This document shows positions 42,017 through 52,539 of a DNA stretch of 64,000 bases, piece by piece; within the stretch, counting starts at the first letter, position 1; each line of letters opens with the position of its first letter. Under the pieces are notes generated by a model. It ran no database searches. It was not told the DNA's origin and was given only the letters and a program-made list of their open reading frames with translations. Origin of the DNA: Anthracocystis setariae (lineage: Eukaryota; Basidiomycota; Ustilaginomycetes; Ustilaginales; Ustilaginaceae); NCBI GenBank assembly GCA_928724745.1, contig CAKMXJ010000032.1:558001-622000 (forward strand). The letters are read 5' to 3'. The position numbers and the translations under genes are program-made.

Positions 42017-43756
42017 CACCCTCTGCCTCCTCGTGTCTTTCCCCACACTGATACGAGCAAGGGACAGGTGCCTTGAAATTGCGCTGTCCACCTGCGTACC
42101 TACTCTGTACTAGACAAGTACAGCGTCCGTTGTCAACGTTCCTTGGCAACATCCCATTCTCCGCTCGCTCAGCTTCCTGACCTCGTACCACATCACAACC
42201 GACCCACGTCGCCTCGCTCCACGTATCCTGCTTTTCCGATTCGGCACAGGCATTCCGACCTCTCCAGTGTGGACACTTCAACGGTCGACTCTAAGCGTCA
42301 GGTCTGGACGACTGCGCCCGCGTGGTTCTATCTACTTGCTCTGAGCAGCACAGGGCTCGTTTCGTGGCTGAACTTTTCCAATCCAAGTTATTCAACCGCC
42401 TCAGCCACTGTGTCTCTCCCAGTCGGTGTCCCGCTCACTCAGGCTCCACTGCCGTCGACCGTAAGCTGAGAACACTCTTAGCCTGAACTTCGGTCCCTCG
42501 GTGTTTGCTTTCAGGAGGCGTCCCGGGGCCAACCAAGCCTCGACCTTGTGTTCCAACCTTCTCGCCACCAATTGCGCTCGACCTTGCGCAAGTTGCCTTG
42601 AAGCTTCACCACACAGAACCCTGTCTTTCCCTTCTACCGCCACCTTTCCGTATCATCTGTTCGGACCGCTGCCGACCACCGACTTGCAACAGAATCGGCC
42701 GTCACAGTCTCTTTCTCCGCATCGACTCTGTCTTTCTTCGGTGAGAGACAGTGATTGACTGGATTAGCCGAACAAGCAGCCACGTCGAACACCTCGCTCT
42801 TTCAAGCATCCCCCACCTCGACTCTTTGAAAGGTCCCACTCTGGCTTGCTGTCGAATAAAGACGCCACTGCAACTGCAAGTCCCCGCCAGCTTGCTCAAG
42901 CCGCCATTGACCCGCTCCATCATCTCGCACAGACGAATTCAATCTCTGGTCTGCTTCGGGCTCGTACGATCCGACGTCAGCTCCACTGGTCCTGATCAAC
43001 TTACAGCTCCTTGCTCCTTGAGTCTAAATCCTCGGCTCGGCGACACGGACCGCTCTTTCCACCAATCTCCGTAGCAACTCGAACGGCATTCTGTGCAACT
43101 GAATTCTCGTATCCCCGCCTGTCGTTTCCCGTCTTGCACGTTGGTGGACCATCACTCCGCGCCTTACCCCACCTCGAACTCTTGCGTCACGCACGCATAC
43201 AGGCGTGGTCTCTGCACCTCGTGGTCTGGCGTATCCCTGTTCCTGACCTCTGTTCATCTCCGAACGCCATCCAGCTTTGCTTGACAAGGAAGCCGATCCC
43301 TTTATCCAGACTCAGGAGGAGTAAGTACATCTTCGACAAGGTGACTTCGGCAAGTCGGTCCGGGGTGTTGTTCGACTTTGTCGCTCCAGAATCGTTGCAT
43401 CCCTTCCAGAAGCCGCTTCCCGGGCCTCGCAACGGCTGCCTTGGCTCACCGGATCATTTCTCTTTTGACGTAGTCGAAGACGTATCCTTGTCCTTGCTTC
43501 TTTCTGCCATTGCCACGAACCAGTAGCGTCGTGCCACCCTTAACTTTCTGCTACGACATAGGCTCGACATTGCTGGAGACTTGAACCAGACGCAACGAGC
43601 ATATAAGTAGTCAACCTCGGACATCCTCGATCTTCCTCGTACCTACCATATTCCGCCACGGCCTGCCCCGTATCAGAGCGTCTGCGCTGGGATCCCACCA
43701 CCATCCTTGTCACGAAGCCTGCCACACACACTTAAAATTCACACAGCTACGCTGCC
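42017..43756 (+). promoter_or_regulatory. 1.74 kb ATG-free stretch: candidate giant 5' leader
   Basis: Reading every base, I find no ATG in any frame on the + strand from 42017 to 43756, while the reverse word CAT occurs more than 20 times. The stretch is CT-rich and ends exactly at the start codon of the next gene. It contains a good candidate intron (42461-42514, GTAAGC to TTTCAG) and a GTAAGTAC donor at 43321. This is what a long spliced 5' UTR under selection against upstream starts looks like. An alternative promoter may exist at a CATATAAG word near 43600-43606, which would give a short leader. Confidence 0.6.
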
Positions 43757-44827
43757 ATGATCAGTCCCATTCTTGGATCATCTAGCCGCGGTCGTCGTGG
43801 TCGGTGTGACCACGCTGGCTCGCACGAGGCGACCGGCTCGAGCTCATCTTCTCGGCGCCAAAGCAGCTCTTCAGCCAGCCGCAAAGCTTCGAACGCCAGC
43901 TACATGGACGACTGGAGCGACGGATTTACGGGCATTGTCGATCTTGACCGTCGGATGCGTCAGCTTGCGATGAGCGAACAAGGTCTCGATCACCATCATT
44001 CGCACGACGATGACGACGTATACGAGCCTTATCTGGTCCCCTCCACAGCTTCGTGGTGCGATCAGCACGATCGAAGGAAGAGCACATCCGAAGCACGGTC
44101 GTCCAGTATGTCTCAGTCATCCTTGGCGACGGGCAGGAGTGAGCCTTCTTTCACTTCGTTCAATGACGCTTCCGTCAGCTGTACGACTTCGGCAACTTCA
44201 CGACTTTCGCACGAATCGCGTCGCTACTCGTCGCTCCTTGCGAAGCGCACGAGTATGTTGGGTTCAAGCGACGATGTTCAATTTGCACTTCGACTTGCGC
44301 CTCTTCCAGCGTCTCCCTCGGCCTTTGGCCAATATCGTTTGATGGACAACGCAGGCGCGTCGACGGCGCTTTTCACATCCTCACCTGTGTCGAGTAGCGA
44401 CGATCAGGGTCCGTTGACGCCTCTGGCTGTCGTCAAGAGGAATTCGGAGCCGATCACGCCGGGGACTGCAGCAGCGGCGACGTGGACTGACCCCTCGGCA
44501 CCGGGATACTTCCCCTCGGGACTCAAGCTCGATAATGGCAAGAAGAGGAGCAGGCCGTTTCGCAAGAAACCTCCCACCACCGCAGAGCGTGCACCGCTGC
44601 CGCGCCTCGTCTCGGGCGAAACCGTCACCGAAATCAAAGCTCCCAGCACAGTCTATATCGCTGTTAACGACGTGGGCTCGACTTCATCCCCCAGCACGCA
44701 CACGCTGCGTCGTTCGGCCCAATCGCTGGCACTCAATTTCAGATTCAACATGCTGCGCGCCAAACGCAAGGTCAAGAACACAAGTCAGGGCGCAGCGGAG
44801 TTGTTTCACGCTAACATAGCTCACTAG
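43757..44827 (+). CDS. Ser-rich protein of unknown function behind a long ATG-free leader
   Basis: 356 residues, intronless, starting at the first ATG after 1.74 kb. The product is Ser-rich and mostly disordered, with a conserved-looking block at about 49-75 (SYMDDWSDGFTG then VDLDRRMRQLA), His/Asp runs near 80, several RRxS and SP/TP motifs (possible kinase sites) and a basic KKRSRPFRKKPP stretch that could be a nuclear signal. The C-terminus has an arginine-rich helix, LNFRFNMLRAKRKVKN. I do not recognise a family. The leader and the density of phosphorylation-type motifs suggest a tightly controlled regulatory protein; that is inference. Confidence 0.7.
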   Translation: MISPILGSSSRGRRGRCDHAGSHEATGSSSSSRRQSSSSASRKASNASYMDDWSDGFTGIVDLDRRMRQLAMSEQGLDHHHSHDDDDVYEPYLVPSTASWCDQHDRRKSTSEARSSSMSQSSLATGRSEPSFTSFNDASVSCTTSATSRLSHESRRYSSLLAKRTSMLGSSDDVQFALRLAPLPASPSAFGQYRLMDNAGASTALFTSSPVSSSDDQGPLTPLAVVKRNSEPITPGTAAAATWTDPSAPGYFPSGLKLDNGKKRSRPFRKKPPTTAERAPLPRLVSGETVTEIKAPSTVYIAVNDVGSTSSPSTHTLRRSAQSLALNFRFNMLRAKRKVKNTSQGAAELFHANIAH

Positions 44828-44967
44828 TCGCATCTACCGCTATTCACTTATTGACGTATCTTCCGCAACATACACATGTATTTTTTACGAGCTTTCACAC
44901 TCTCTTTTTGCACCATTCACCGGAGGGGACAAGTTCTATGCATTCTATCGTGCGCCGAGTGGCGTGG

Positions 44968-46698
44968 TTAATAACCCAACAAGAGGCGTCTGAGCTGCTT
45001 CGCCTGTGCTCTTCTCTGGGTTCTGAACTTGGAAATTCTTGCCCAGCCTTCATCAGTGGATCCAACCGGCTGCAATGAATCTGTGCCTCCTGGATGGACG
45101 GGTACTTGCATATCGTCGTGTGCTCCGGGCTGCCGGAGCTCTGCGGGGAGCATATCCAGGAGGGTGTTTTGGTATGCTATGTCGGAGGGGTAGCCCAGGA
45201 AGACGGGTTTGTGATTAGCACTTTGATCCGCTTGGTTGCCGGTGGGGGGTTTGCTGGTCCATCGCTTCGGATCGGTGGTTGGCATGGTCCTGTCCAATAG
45301 TGGTAGACCACGTGAGGGAGGATTGCGTGCGATTTTACCGGCCCAGCAAGCTGCAACGATCCTGCTTTGCACTTGAGTGAATGGCATGGGTATTATCTTG
45401 AACGGCACGCCTAAGACGCAAAGGGAGGGGTCCGGCGAGTAGAATAGGAACCAGTCATCTAGATGGGTAAGGTAGGGTGCTGTGCGCGAAGGTGGCACGT
45501 ACACGTCTCCATTTTCTTGATACTGGCTGTGTCTTTCCGTCTGACTCGAAGCTGGTGGTGGGAGGAGCGGGGCTTTATCGAAGGGTGCGACGTTCTGGTC
45601 CAAATAGGGAAAGTCGCAGGCATAACCTGTACCAAAGATGATAGTATCGACGATCTCCTCGCTTTCGTCCTCGAAAACGACTTTCCCTTCATCTGTGATC
45701 CTCTGCATCTTGGGCACGACCTGGATCTTCTTACTCCACTCGGGACTATCCGGCTCTCTCGGATCGTAGTCCAGCGCTGGAGGAGAATCGAAATCTTTGT
45801 AGCAATGCAAAATGCGCACTGGTCTTTCGGTCTTGCACCGAGAGATGTATTCGTCTGTAGCCTCTTGGCCTTCCGGCAGGGTGCGGAGGATATATCCACT
45901 AAGCTCTCTTGCGATATCCGAGCCGCTTGACGAGTTGCCGACCACTAGCACAGTGGAACCGTCGAAAGGGAGCGGGGAACGGTACCATGCAGAATGCAGA
46001 ATTCGGCCTGAAAACTTGCTGAGGTTCGTGATTGGTGGAATGGTGGGAGTGCTGCACCTACCGCTGGCTATGACAACGTGGTCATAGATACCTTGAGTCT
46101 CTTCGCCGGTGTTCATGTCTATCGACCTGACGCTCCACTTGCTACCCCCTCCTATCCTCTGTCCATCTTCTTCATGAGATATTCGCCTCACGTCATCCAC
46201 CGCGGTCTCCAACCTCACCTCGAGACCCTCCCGGCTCTTAACCGTGGCCTTTCCGAACTTGTTCAAATAATCCTCGATAGTTGCGCGGGTAGGGAACAGA
46301 TCGAATTCATTTGGAAATGGGCTGGACCGATACGCCATTATGTCACAGGTCAAGTTGGTACGTAGACCTTCGTACATTGCGCCTGGTGGCCTAAATTTGC
46401 CTTGTTCGTCCCCATCCTTTACTGCTTTCCCATCCTTTGACCAGAGCGCGTGGGCACGGCCATCTGCGTCATAGCGAATGACACAAGGGCCTGGATTTGG
46501 ATCGATATCCCAAACTCCGCTGAAATTCGAACGACGATCGAAGAGGGTGACGCTGAAGCAAGGAGAGGCGTAAACATCGTTGAGGGCGAGAAGTTGAGAA
46601 GTAGCTGCAATGCCCGCCGGTCCAGCGCCGATGACGGCTACGCGACGAGGAGAGGAGGCCATAGTCACAAAGAATCGGAGCCCTGAGCGCAGTGCCAT
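44968..46698 (-). CDS. Flavin-containing monooxygenase
   Basis: 576 residues, intronless. It has the FAD-binding GAGPAG (residues 24-29), the NADPH-binding VVGNSSSGSDIA, and the FMO signature F-x-G-x3-H-x3-Y, here FSGRILHSAWY. A FGTGY motif (IIFGTGYACDFPYLD) occurs in the C-terminal half. These place it in class B flavin monooxygenases, close to the yeast FMO group rather than Baeyer-Villiger enzymes. Substrates are usually soft nucleophiles such as sulfur or nitrogen compounds (yeast Fmo1 makes disulfides for ER folding); the substrate here is unknown. Translation could begin at M1 or M13; the extra residues do not form a clear targeting signal. It converges with the Ser-rich gene, with 140 bases between stops. 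Confidence 0.88.
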   Translation of the reverse strand: MALRSGLRFFVTMASSPRRVAVIGAGPAGIAATSQLLALNDVYASPCFSVTLFDRRSNFSGVWDIDPNPGPCVIRYDADGRAHALWSKDGKAVKDGDEQGKFRPPGAMYEGLRTNLTCDIMAYRSSPFPNEFDLFPTRATIEDYLNKFGKATVKSREGLEVRLETAVDDVRRISHEEDGQRIGGGSKWSVRSIDMNTGEETQGIYDHVVIASGRCSTPTIPPITNLSKFSGRILHSAWYRSPLPFDGSTVLVVGNSSSGSDIARELSGYILRTLPEGQEATDEYISRCKTERPVRILHCYKDFDSPPALDYDPREPDSPEWSKKIQVVPKMQRITDEGKVVFEDESEEIVDTIIFGTGYACDFPYLDQNVAPFDKAPLLPPPASSQTERHSQYQENGDVYVPPSRTAPYLTHLDDWFLFYSPDPSLCVLGVPFKIIPMPFTQVQSRIVAACWAGKIARNPPSRGLPLLDRTMPTTDPKRWTSKPPTGNQADQSANHKPVFLGYPSDIAYQNTLLDMLPAELRQPGAHDDMQVPVHPGGTDSLQPVGSTDEGWARISKFRTQRRAQAKQLRRLLLGY

Positions 46699-47111
46699 GC
46701 AGCACCGATGTGAAGGGAGAGTCTAGAATGAGTGCATGTGATGAGGGGGAGAACACAGGCGGAAGACAGGCTTGGTGTTGGTGGTGTTAAGTACTTTTGG
46801 GGTCGAGTCGCGGCTAATTCGGAATGCAAGTGGAGGCGTTACGCGACACAAAAGCATGTTGTTGCCATTTCTTCCGACTCGCTGCATAGCCACCATTTCA
46901 GAACAACACTTCACCGCTTCTCCAGTCAAGCATCACCACGGTGTTCCACGCTGTTGGCAAGCTTAGTTTGGACCTCACGTGCTGGTTTTACGAGCACTTG
47001 ATCGATGTGTGATTACTGTATTGTACACAAAGAGTCAGACTAGGAGATCTGTTCTGACCCACAAGTTAGCCGCTCTTCGATATTGCAGCTCTGCAAGACA
47101 ACAATGCTTCG
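46699..47111. other. Intergenic, FMO promoter side
   Basis: 413 bases with no ORF or repeat of note. Confidence 0.5.
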
Positions 47112-48266
47112 TTAGTTGAAGACGACGGTCTTGGCGCCGTTCAACAGAACTCTTCTCTCGGCGGTCCACTTGACTGCCCTTGCCAGAACTCTCGCCTCCA
47201 CATCTGATCCAGCCTGGACCAGATCCGCGGGAGTCATGGCATGACCAACTCGCTCGACAGCCTGCTCGATGATAGGACCCTCATCGAGATCCGCGGTCAC
47301 GAAATGAGCTGTAGCACCAATCAACTTGACACCCCTCTCGAAGGCCTGGTGATAGGGTTTTGCCCCCTTGAAACTGGGCAAGAAACTGTGGTGGATGTTG
47401 ATGATCCTTCCACTGTAAAGGCTGCAAAGTTGAGGCGAGAGGATCTGCATGTACCTGGCAAGAACAATCATCTCGATGTCGTACTTCTGTGCCAGCTTGA
47501 CCATCTCCGCCTCTTGCCATTCCTTGGTCTTACCCTCAGCTGCATTGATGGGGAGATGGTAAAAAGGAATGCCATTGGCCTTGGCAAGGGGTTCGTAGTC
47601 AGGATGGTTGGAGATGATCAGCGGCACGGTGATGGGAAGCGTGTTGTTCGAAAGACGGAAGAGAAGGTCGTTCAGGCAGTGACCAATCTTTGACACCATG
47701 ATCAAAGTTCGGGGCTTTTCCTCAGCACCGAAGATCTTGACTGACACCTCGGCAGCAGTGGCGAATTCCTCTTCGAATTCCTGCTTGACCTTGGCAAGGA
47801 ACGCGGAGCGGTTCTGGGCGTAGTCGGAAGCTTTGGGATCGGGATGCGAGCCATTTTCGGGTTCAGGTTCGGAAGCGTGGACACGCATGAAGAAGGTTCC
47901 GGTGGTGGGATCACCGAACTGCGCCGAGTCCATAATGTTCATGTTTCGCTGAGCCAAGAAGCCGGAAATTCGGTGAACGATGCCGGGACCATCGGGACCC
48001 GAGAGTGTAAGAATGATGGAAGGAGGAGGAAGCGCCGAAGCAGGTTGCTTAGGTCGAATCTTTTTGGGAAGAATGCTCTCGTGAGCGCTGGTAGCTGGGG
48101 GAGGAGTCATTTTTTCGAGATCGGCTAGCGAGCGAAGGCCACGCTGAGTCGAAGGTGTTGCCGAGAAGAGAGTTGGAGCGCGAAGAGCAAATGTGGATGA
48201 GCGAAGGATACCAATTCGGGTAGATGTAGCGAGAGCAGCGCTGGAGCTTAGGACGAGGTTGAACAT
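47112..48266 (-). CDS. Formyltetrahydrofolate deformylase (PurU type), probably mitochondrial
   Basis: 384 residues, intronless. An N-terminal Arg/Ser/Ala-rich leader (about 50 residues) suggests import into mitochondria. An ACT domain follows (ILTLSGPDGPGIVHRISGFLA), then a formyltransferase-fold domain with NIHHSFLPSF (Asn290 and His292 are the catalytic pair) and HFVTADLDEGPII, which supplies the Asp. This arrangement is that of PurU, which hydrolyses 10-formyl-THF to THF and formate and so balances one-carbon pools; plant homologues act in mitochondria during photorespiration. The bacterial enzyme is about 280 residues, so the extra length is the leader and a linker. Phosphoribosylglycinamide formyltransferase is ruled out by the ACT domain. 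Confidence 0.92.
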   Translation of the reverse strand: MFNLVLSSSAALATSTRIGILRSSTFALRAPTLFSATPSTQRGLRSLADLEKMTPPPATSAHESILPKKIRPKQPASALPPPSIILTLSGPDGPGIVHRISGFLAQRNMNIMDSAQFGDPTTGTFFMRVHASEPEPENGSHPDPKASDYAQNRSAFLAKVKQEFEEEFATAAEVSVKIFGAEEKPRTLIMVSKIGHCLNDLLFRLSNNTLPITVPLIISNHPDYEPLAKANGIPFYHLPINAAEGKTKEWQEAEMVKLAQKYDIEMIVLARYMQILSPQLCSLYSGRIINIHHSFLPSFKGAKPYHQAFERGVKLIGATAHFVTADLDEGPIIEQAVERVGHAMTPADLVQAGSDVEARVLARAVKWTAERRVLLNGAKTVVFN

Positions 48267-49130
48267 TTATGACCTCGGCAGCAGACACTGGTGGCTTTGA
48301 CAGTCCTGTTGAGAGGTGTCAATGGAAGTTACAATCGTGATGAGACGAAAGTGTGTGGTGGAAGCAAATGAAGAGGGGAGGAAGAATCAAGAAGGCTGGA
48401 AGTGGGTAATCTTGGTAATCTTGTTCAAAAAGCCAAGCTTCCAAGAAACGGATTAGATTAGTTGATCTCGCTAACTGATCATGCACGAGCTGCATGTTCG
48501 CGCAGCACGAGTCACTTGACTTTCTCTCCGCTCCAATCGGATGTTCCGATGTGCTCGCCACCTTGCGTCGATGCTCTCTGTCTGCTCCAATCGTTGCCCC
48601 GAACGGTCGTCGTAACTCTGCACTACCCACTAGATATCTCAGACCACGACTTTCGTTTTATATCGGCCAAATAAGGCCGACACCAACTCAGCATCTTCGG
48701 AATTGTCCGAGCGGAAATTCGCCGCAAGCTGCATGCACCTGTCCTGGGATCGCTTCCTGCTTTCCCCATCCAATCTCGTTGTAGATCGTTCAAACTTGAC
48801 GATATCAGCGTGACCTGAGGGCGGGCTCGGCAACACTTCCTCAATCTTGCGGTACTGGCGACCTGCGGGCGGCGAATTTATGGATAGAGAAATCAGTGTG
48901 AGTCACGATTACATAATTCAGATATTTGATTTGTGCTACGGGGTGCGAGCGGTATCTTTGGAAGAGGGTGTTGCTCCACATTTGTCGCTGCACGGAGCAC
49001 CTTCCTATCCATCCTTCCACCATTAATCCATCTCGATCCTCCCGCTTTTATCGGCTCCTTCTCGATACCCATCCCTTCTTCCCGCCTCGATAGGTGTGCA
49101 AATCGCCGTTGAGGCACGAACGATCACAGT
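48267..49130. promoter_or_regulatory. Divergent PurU / GTR1 intergenic region
   Basis: 864 bases between the two start codons with only short, unlikely frames. No distinctive site seen. Confidence 0.5.
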
Positions 49131-50324
49131 ATGAAGCGCAAGGTAAGTCAAAAAAACCTCTGAATGCGCTCGGACAAAGTAAGCGTGTCGGTAGCTGACT
49201 GTTCATCCGTCTCCTCATTCTCCGATGTCAAGGTCTTACTTATGGGCCAGTCTGGATGTGGCAAAACCTCGATGCGCTCGCTCATCTTTTCGACCTACCT
49301 TCCCTCCGACACACGCCGTCTCGGCTCGACGATCGACATCGAATCTTCCAACGTGCGCTTCCTCGGCAACCTCGTTCTCAACCTCTGGGACTGCGGCGGA
49401 CAGCAAGCATACATGGACTCGTATCTCGACAAACAGCGGTCGCAGACCTTCTCCACCGTGGGTGCATTGATCTACGTATTCGACCTGATCGGTGCCGAGG
49501 GCGAGAAAGGCGCGGACGAGTGGGAGAGGGATCTGAGGTACTACAAGGAGAGTTTGAGTGCTTTGTATCAGTACTCCCCAGCCGCAGAGGTGTTTTGTTT
49601 GTTGCATAAGATGGATTTGGTGGATAAATCGAGGAGGACGGAGGTGTATAGGGAGAGGGTTCTGCAGTTGAGAAGAATGTCGAGCGAGGTAGCTCAATCC
49701 GCAGGGAAAGGTGGCGAGGGTTTTCGTGTTCACTGCTTCGCCACTTCCATCTGGGATGAGAGTCTGTACAGAGCATGGAGTCGAATCGTACAGACCCAAA
49801 TTCCAGCCCTCAACGTGCTGGAGAAACATTTGCAACAGCTAGCAACCACATGCTCGGCTTCCGAGATCGTCGTCTTTGAAAGAACCACTTTCCTCGTTAT
49901 CGCCTCGACCTCGCCCTCCTCTTCCAACGTCACCCTCGACTCAGCTACCGGGGCAAAGCATGTCTACGACGAGGCCGAACCAGGCCTCGAAGGCTTTTCA
50001 CCCTCCCCCTCCACTTCGTCCACGTCGTTAGACCCGTCGAGGTGCGAAAAGGCTTCGGAACTCATCAAGAGCTTCAAAACCAACTGCGCAAAGTTTCACG
50101 CCAGCGAATTCATGGGCGTCGAAATTCGTGGCGGAGAGGGCTGGGCCGTCTACGTCGACAGACTGACCAGCAATACAGTGATCCTGATCGTCATCAGAGA
50201 CGCAGGCGACGGTGACCGCGTCCAGCTCGCCAGCGTCAGACTCAACGTCGAACTCGCAAGAGACCACTTCGAAAGACTGCAAGCCATCAACTTGAGGGCA
50301 GAGGGCAGTGCATCGAGGAGGTAG
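49131..50324 (+). CDS. GTR1: Rag-type small GTPase Gtr1 (RagA/B)
   Basis: Two exons, join(49131..49142,49233..50324), encode 367 residues. Exon 1 is only 12 bases (MKRK). A 90-nt intron (GTAAGT to CAAG) leads into VLLMGQSGCGKTSMRSLIF, which matches human RagA [22 protein letters not shown]. G motifs: GQSGCGKT (9-16), the switch text DTRRLGSTIDIE, WDCGGQ, and HKMDL. The C-terminal roadblock-type domain follows, ending with a helix like that of RagA (HFERLQAIN). Gtr1/Rag heterodimers sit on the vacuole or lysosome and activate TORC1 in response to amino acids. It is about 55 residues longer than RagA because of loops at about 85-95 and a Ser/Thr-rich insert near 235-265. Confidence 0.94.
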
Positions 50325-50461
50325 GCCAAAGTCAATCATACCCAGGCTCAAGCGAATGCCATATTTTCAAAGAGAGAGAGAGAGATACAGGTGCGGAAAA
50401 GGATGTTTGATTAGAGTGTGGTAAAGATATCGTGCTTACAAAGAGAGAGGAGGAGAGAGCC
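50325..50461. repeat. Convergent 3' region with (GA)n tract
   Basis: A run of GA dinucleotides lies at 50371-50385 between the GTR1 and UPF3 stop codons, which are 137 bases apart. Confidence 0.7.
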
Positions 50462-52264
50462 CTACGGGTCGCGCTTGAGGATTTGAACCTTGCTAGATGA
50501 AGGCGCAGGAGTCGAGCCGGACGAAGTGTTCTCCTTGGATGGTGCTTTCCGACGTCGGGATTTGCCCGTGCCCTTGTCCTTCTCCTTGCTGCCCTCACCA
50601 ATTTCGCCACTAGTGGCAGCGATATGACTCGTGGGCTCTGTTTCCTTCTTCTTCGGCGGACGTTTGGACGCACTCTTGGGCGCTCTGCCTTGCGTGGCCG
50701 CCTCATTAGCTCGTGGGGAGGCAGCAGCAGCTTCCTGCGCCTTGTCCTTGCGTTTCTGCTTCTTCCTTTCCTTTCTCGCCAACGCTTTCGCCTTTGCCTT
50801 CTCCTCCCTTGCCGCCTGAGCTTCTGGGCCCACTGCCTTCGCTTTGTCCTTCTTGGCGACCTTGGTCCTTCCCTCCTCACCAGCTTTCGGAGTCGAATCC
50901 TTGGCACCAGCCTTGTTCTCGGCAGTCTTGTCCAGCTTCTTGGCCTTCTTTGCTGCAGCAGCCGATTCCCTCTTGGCAGCTTTCAAAGCCCTCAGATGCT
51001 CCAACAGCGGAGTGCTCTTGCCCTGCAGCGCTGCTTTTTCTTTCTCTCTTTCTTTCTCCTTGGGATCGTACAAAGAGGCTAGAAGATCACCTTCCGACTT
51101 CTTGGGCCCTTCTCCGGATTCCGCCTTCGACAGCCGCTCGAGGAGCGCTTGATAATCGCCATCCTTCTCGATAGTACCCTGTTTCGGGTCAGGCTTGTTC
51201 CTCCGATTGCGACCTCCCGAACCACCGGCAGTTGGGAGAACGACCTTCTGATGCGGCGCAAATTCCACAATGGCAGCAGACTCGCGTCCTTTTGAGTCGC
51301 GAAAGATATGTCCGTCAAATGCTTTGTGGAATTCGACAAGATGATTCGGCGAGAGGAAACGAACGTAGGCTCGTGCATGTTTGCTTTGCTTGTTGGCGTC
51401 GGCTTTGAGCTTGCCGGCAATGAAGCGTTTGAAGTCCACTGTTGGCACGACTGCGGTGCTTGAGCTCGATGCTTCCGCTTGAGACGCTCCCGAAGATTTC
51501 AGTGCCGCCACGTCGGCAGCGTCGCGGATCCAAGACGAGACGGCCTTCCAGAACACCTCTTCAGGAAGATTGGGTGGCAGCCTACGAATCACGACTTTGC
51601 TTTTGAACTGAGTCGGTGCCTTGTTCTGCTTATTTGCCGGAGCTGGTTTAGGTGTGTCTTTCTTGGCTGCTTTTTGTCTCGGCTGCGGGATGACACTACC
51701 CTCGCCAGCGACCGCCTGGGCTTTCGGTCGATCTGCCGATCTCTCCTCCGTAGCCTGTTCTTTCTGAGCGCGGTTCGGTGCAGCCTTTTCTCGGTTTTGC
51801 AGAGCTCTGGCTCGGTTGTCTTCCGCCTTCTGCTCGTTACGTGATCGATTTTGGAGAGCTTGTTCCACTTTCTGACTAGCTCGCTCGAGTGCCTGAGCTT
51901 GCCTCTCGTTGGCTTGAGCTACCTTCTGGTTAACATGCTGGCTAGCCCTTTCGATTCTCTGTTGCGCCTGGGCTTGCTTCTGAGCAGCCTCAGCTAGTTT
52001 CTGGTTGACAGTTTTCGTAGCTTGTGCAATCTGTCTCTGTGCGTGAGCGGGATCATGTGCGGCTGATCCTTGGTGGTCGATGTTCCGCTTAACTCCTTCG
52101 GCCTTACATTGTGCCTGAGCGAGTTTTTGAGCTGCTTCTTCGGGTCGGGTTCGGGATTTTGCCTTCGCTTGATTCTGGGCGGCTTGTGCTTGCTGTTGGG
52201 CTCGACGGTTCTGCTGAGCGGGAAGATCGGCGGCGGACGGGGGTCCCGCTCCCGGATCCGACAT
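50462..52264 (-). CDS. UPF3: Nonsense-mediated mRNA decay factor UPF3
   Basis: 600 residues from the ATG at 52264; the frame continues upstream but with no ATG before it. Residues 1-200 are a low-complexity Gln/Ala/Lys/Arg-rich helix with repeated QKAQAQ- and QNRxx-like units. The Smg-4/UPF3 RRM-like domain lies at about 220-350: KVVIRRLPPNLPEEVFW, then YVRFLSPNHLVEFHKAFDGH and VEFAPHQKV. The C-terminal 230 residues are Lys/Ala/Glu-rich. In the family UPF3 bridges UPF2 to exon-junction complexes and stimulates decay of mRNAs with early stops. UPF1 lies 6 kb away in the same window. It is head to head with SYF2. Confidence 0.9.
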   Translation of the reverse strand: MSDPGAGPPSAADLPAQQNRRAQQQAQAAQNQAKAKSRTRPEEAAQKLAQAQCKAEGVKRNIDHQGSAAHDPAHAQRQIAQATKTVNQKLAEAAQKQAQAQQRIERASQHVNQKVAQANERQAQALERASQKVEQALQNRSRNEQKAEDNRARALQNREKAAPNRAQKEQATEERSADRPKAQAVAGEGSVIPQPRQKAAKKDTPKPAPANKQNKAPTQFKSKVVIRRLPPNLPEEVFWKAVSSWIRDAADVAALKSSGASQAEASSSSTAVVPTVDFKRFIAGKLKADANKQSKHARAYVRFLSPNHLVEFHKAFDGHIFRDSKGRESAAIVEFAPHQKVVLPTAGGSGGRNRRNKPDPKQGTIEKDGDYQALLERLSKAESGEGPKKSEGDLLASLYDPKEKEREKEKAALQGKSTPLLEHLRALKAAKRESAAAAKKAKKLDKTAENKAGAKDSTPKAGEEGRTKVAKKDKAKAVGPEAQAAREEKAKAKALARKERKKQKRKDKAQEAAAASPRANEAATQGRAPKSASKRPPKKKETEPTSHIAATSGEIGEGSKEKDKGTGKSRRRKAPSKENTSSGSTPAPSSSKVQILKRDP

Positions 52265-52539
52265 GCTCAAGCAATAGGTGAAGCCTTGAGACCAACGCAA
52301 AGATCGAGGAAGGCAAGGGAATGGTGAGATGAAGTGAAAGAACGAGGCTGAAGTAGTGTCTTCAGGGTTCAAGTTGGCCGAGTGGATGCTTGACAGGATG
52401 CGCCGCGGCAGAGCTTCGTGATTTTGAAGGAATTCACGGTAAACGGCGATGTGGAGAAAATAATTGTTGGGCGCTTTCACTTTGGTTCATCGCATCCTTC
52501 TTTCCCACGGTCATCGGCTTAGTCTGACCTCCTCACAAA
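52265..52539. promoter_or_regulatory. Bidirectional promoter of UPF3 and SYF2
   Basis: Only 275 bases separate the two start codons, so UPF3 (minus) and SYF2 (plus) must share promoter sequence. The UPF3 side has no upstream ATG over about 220 bases. Confidence 0.6.

Noticed and set aside
43011..43526. 171-codon open frame before the Ser-rich gene
   Set aside because: It has no ATG at all; it is open because the leader is CT-rich.
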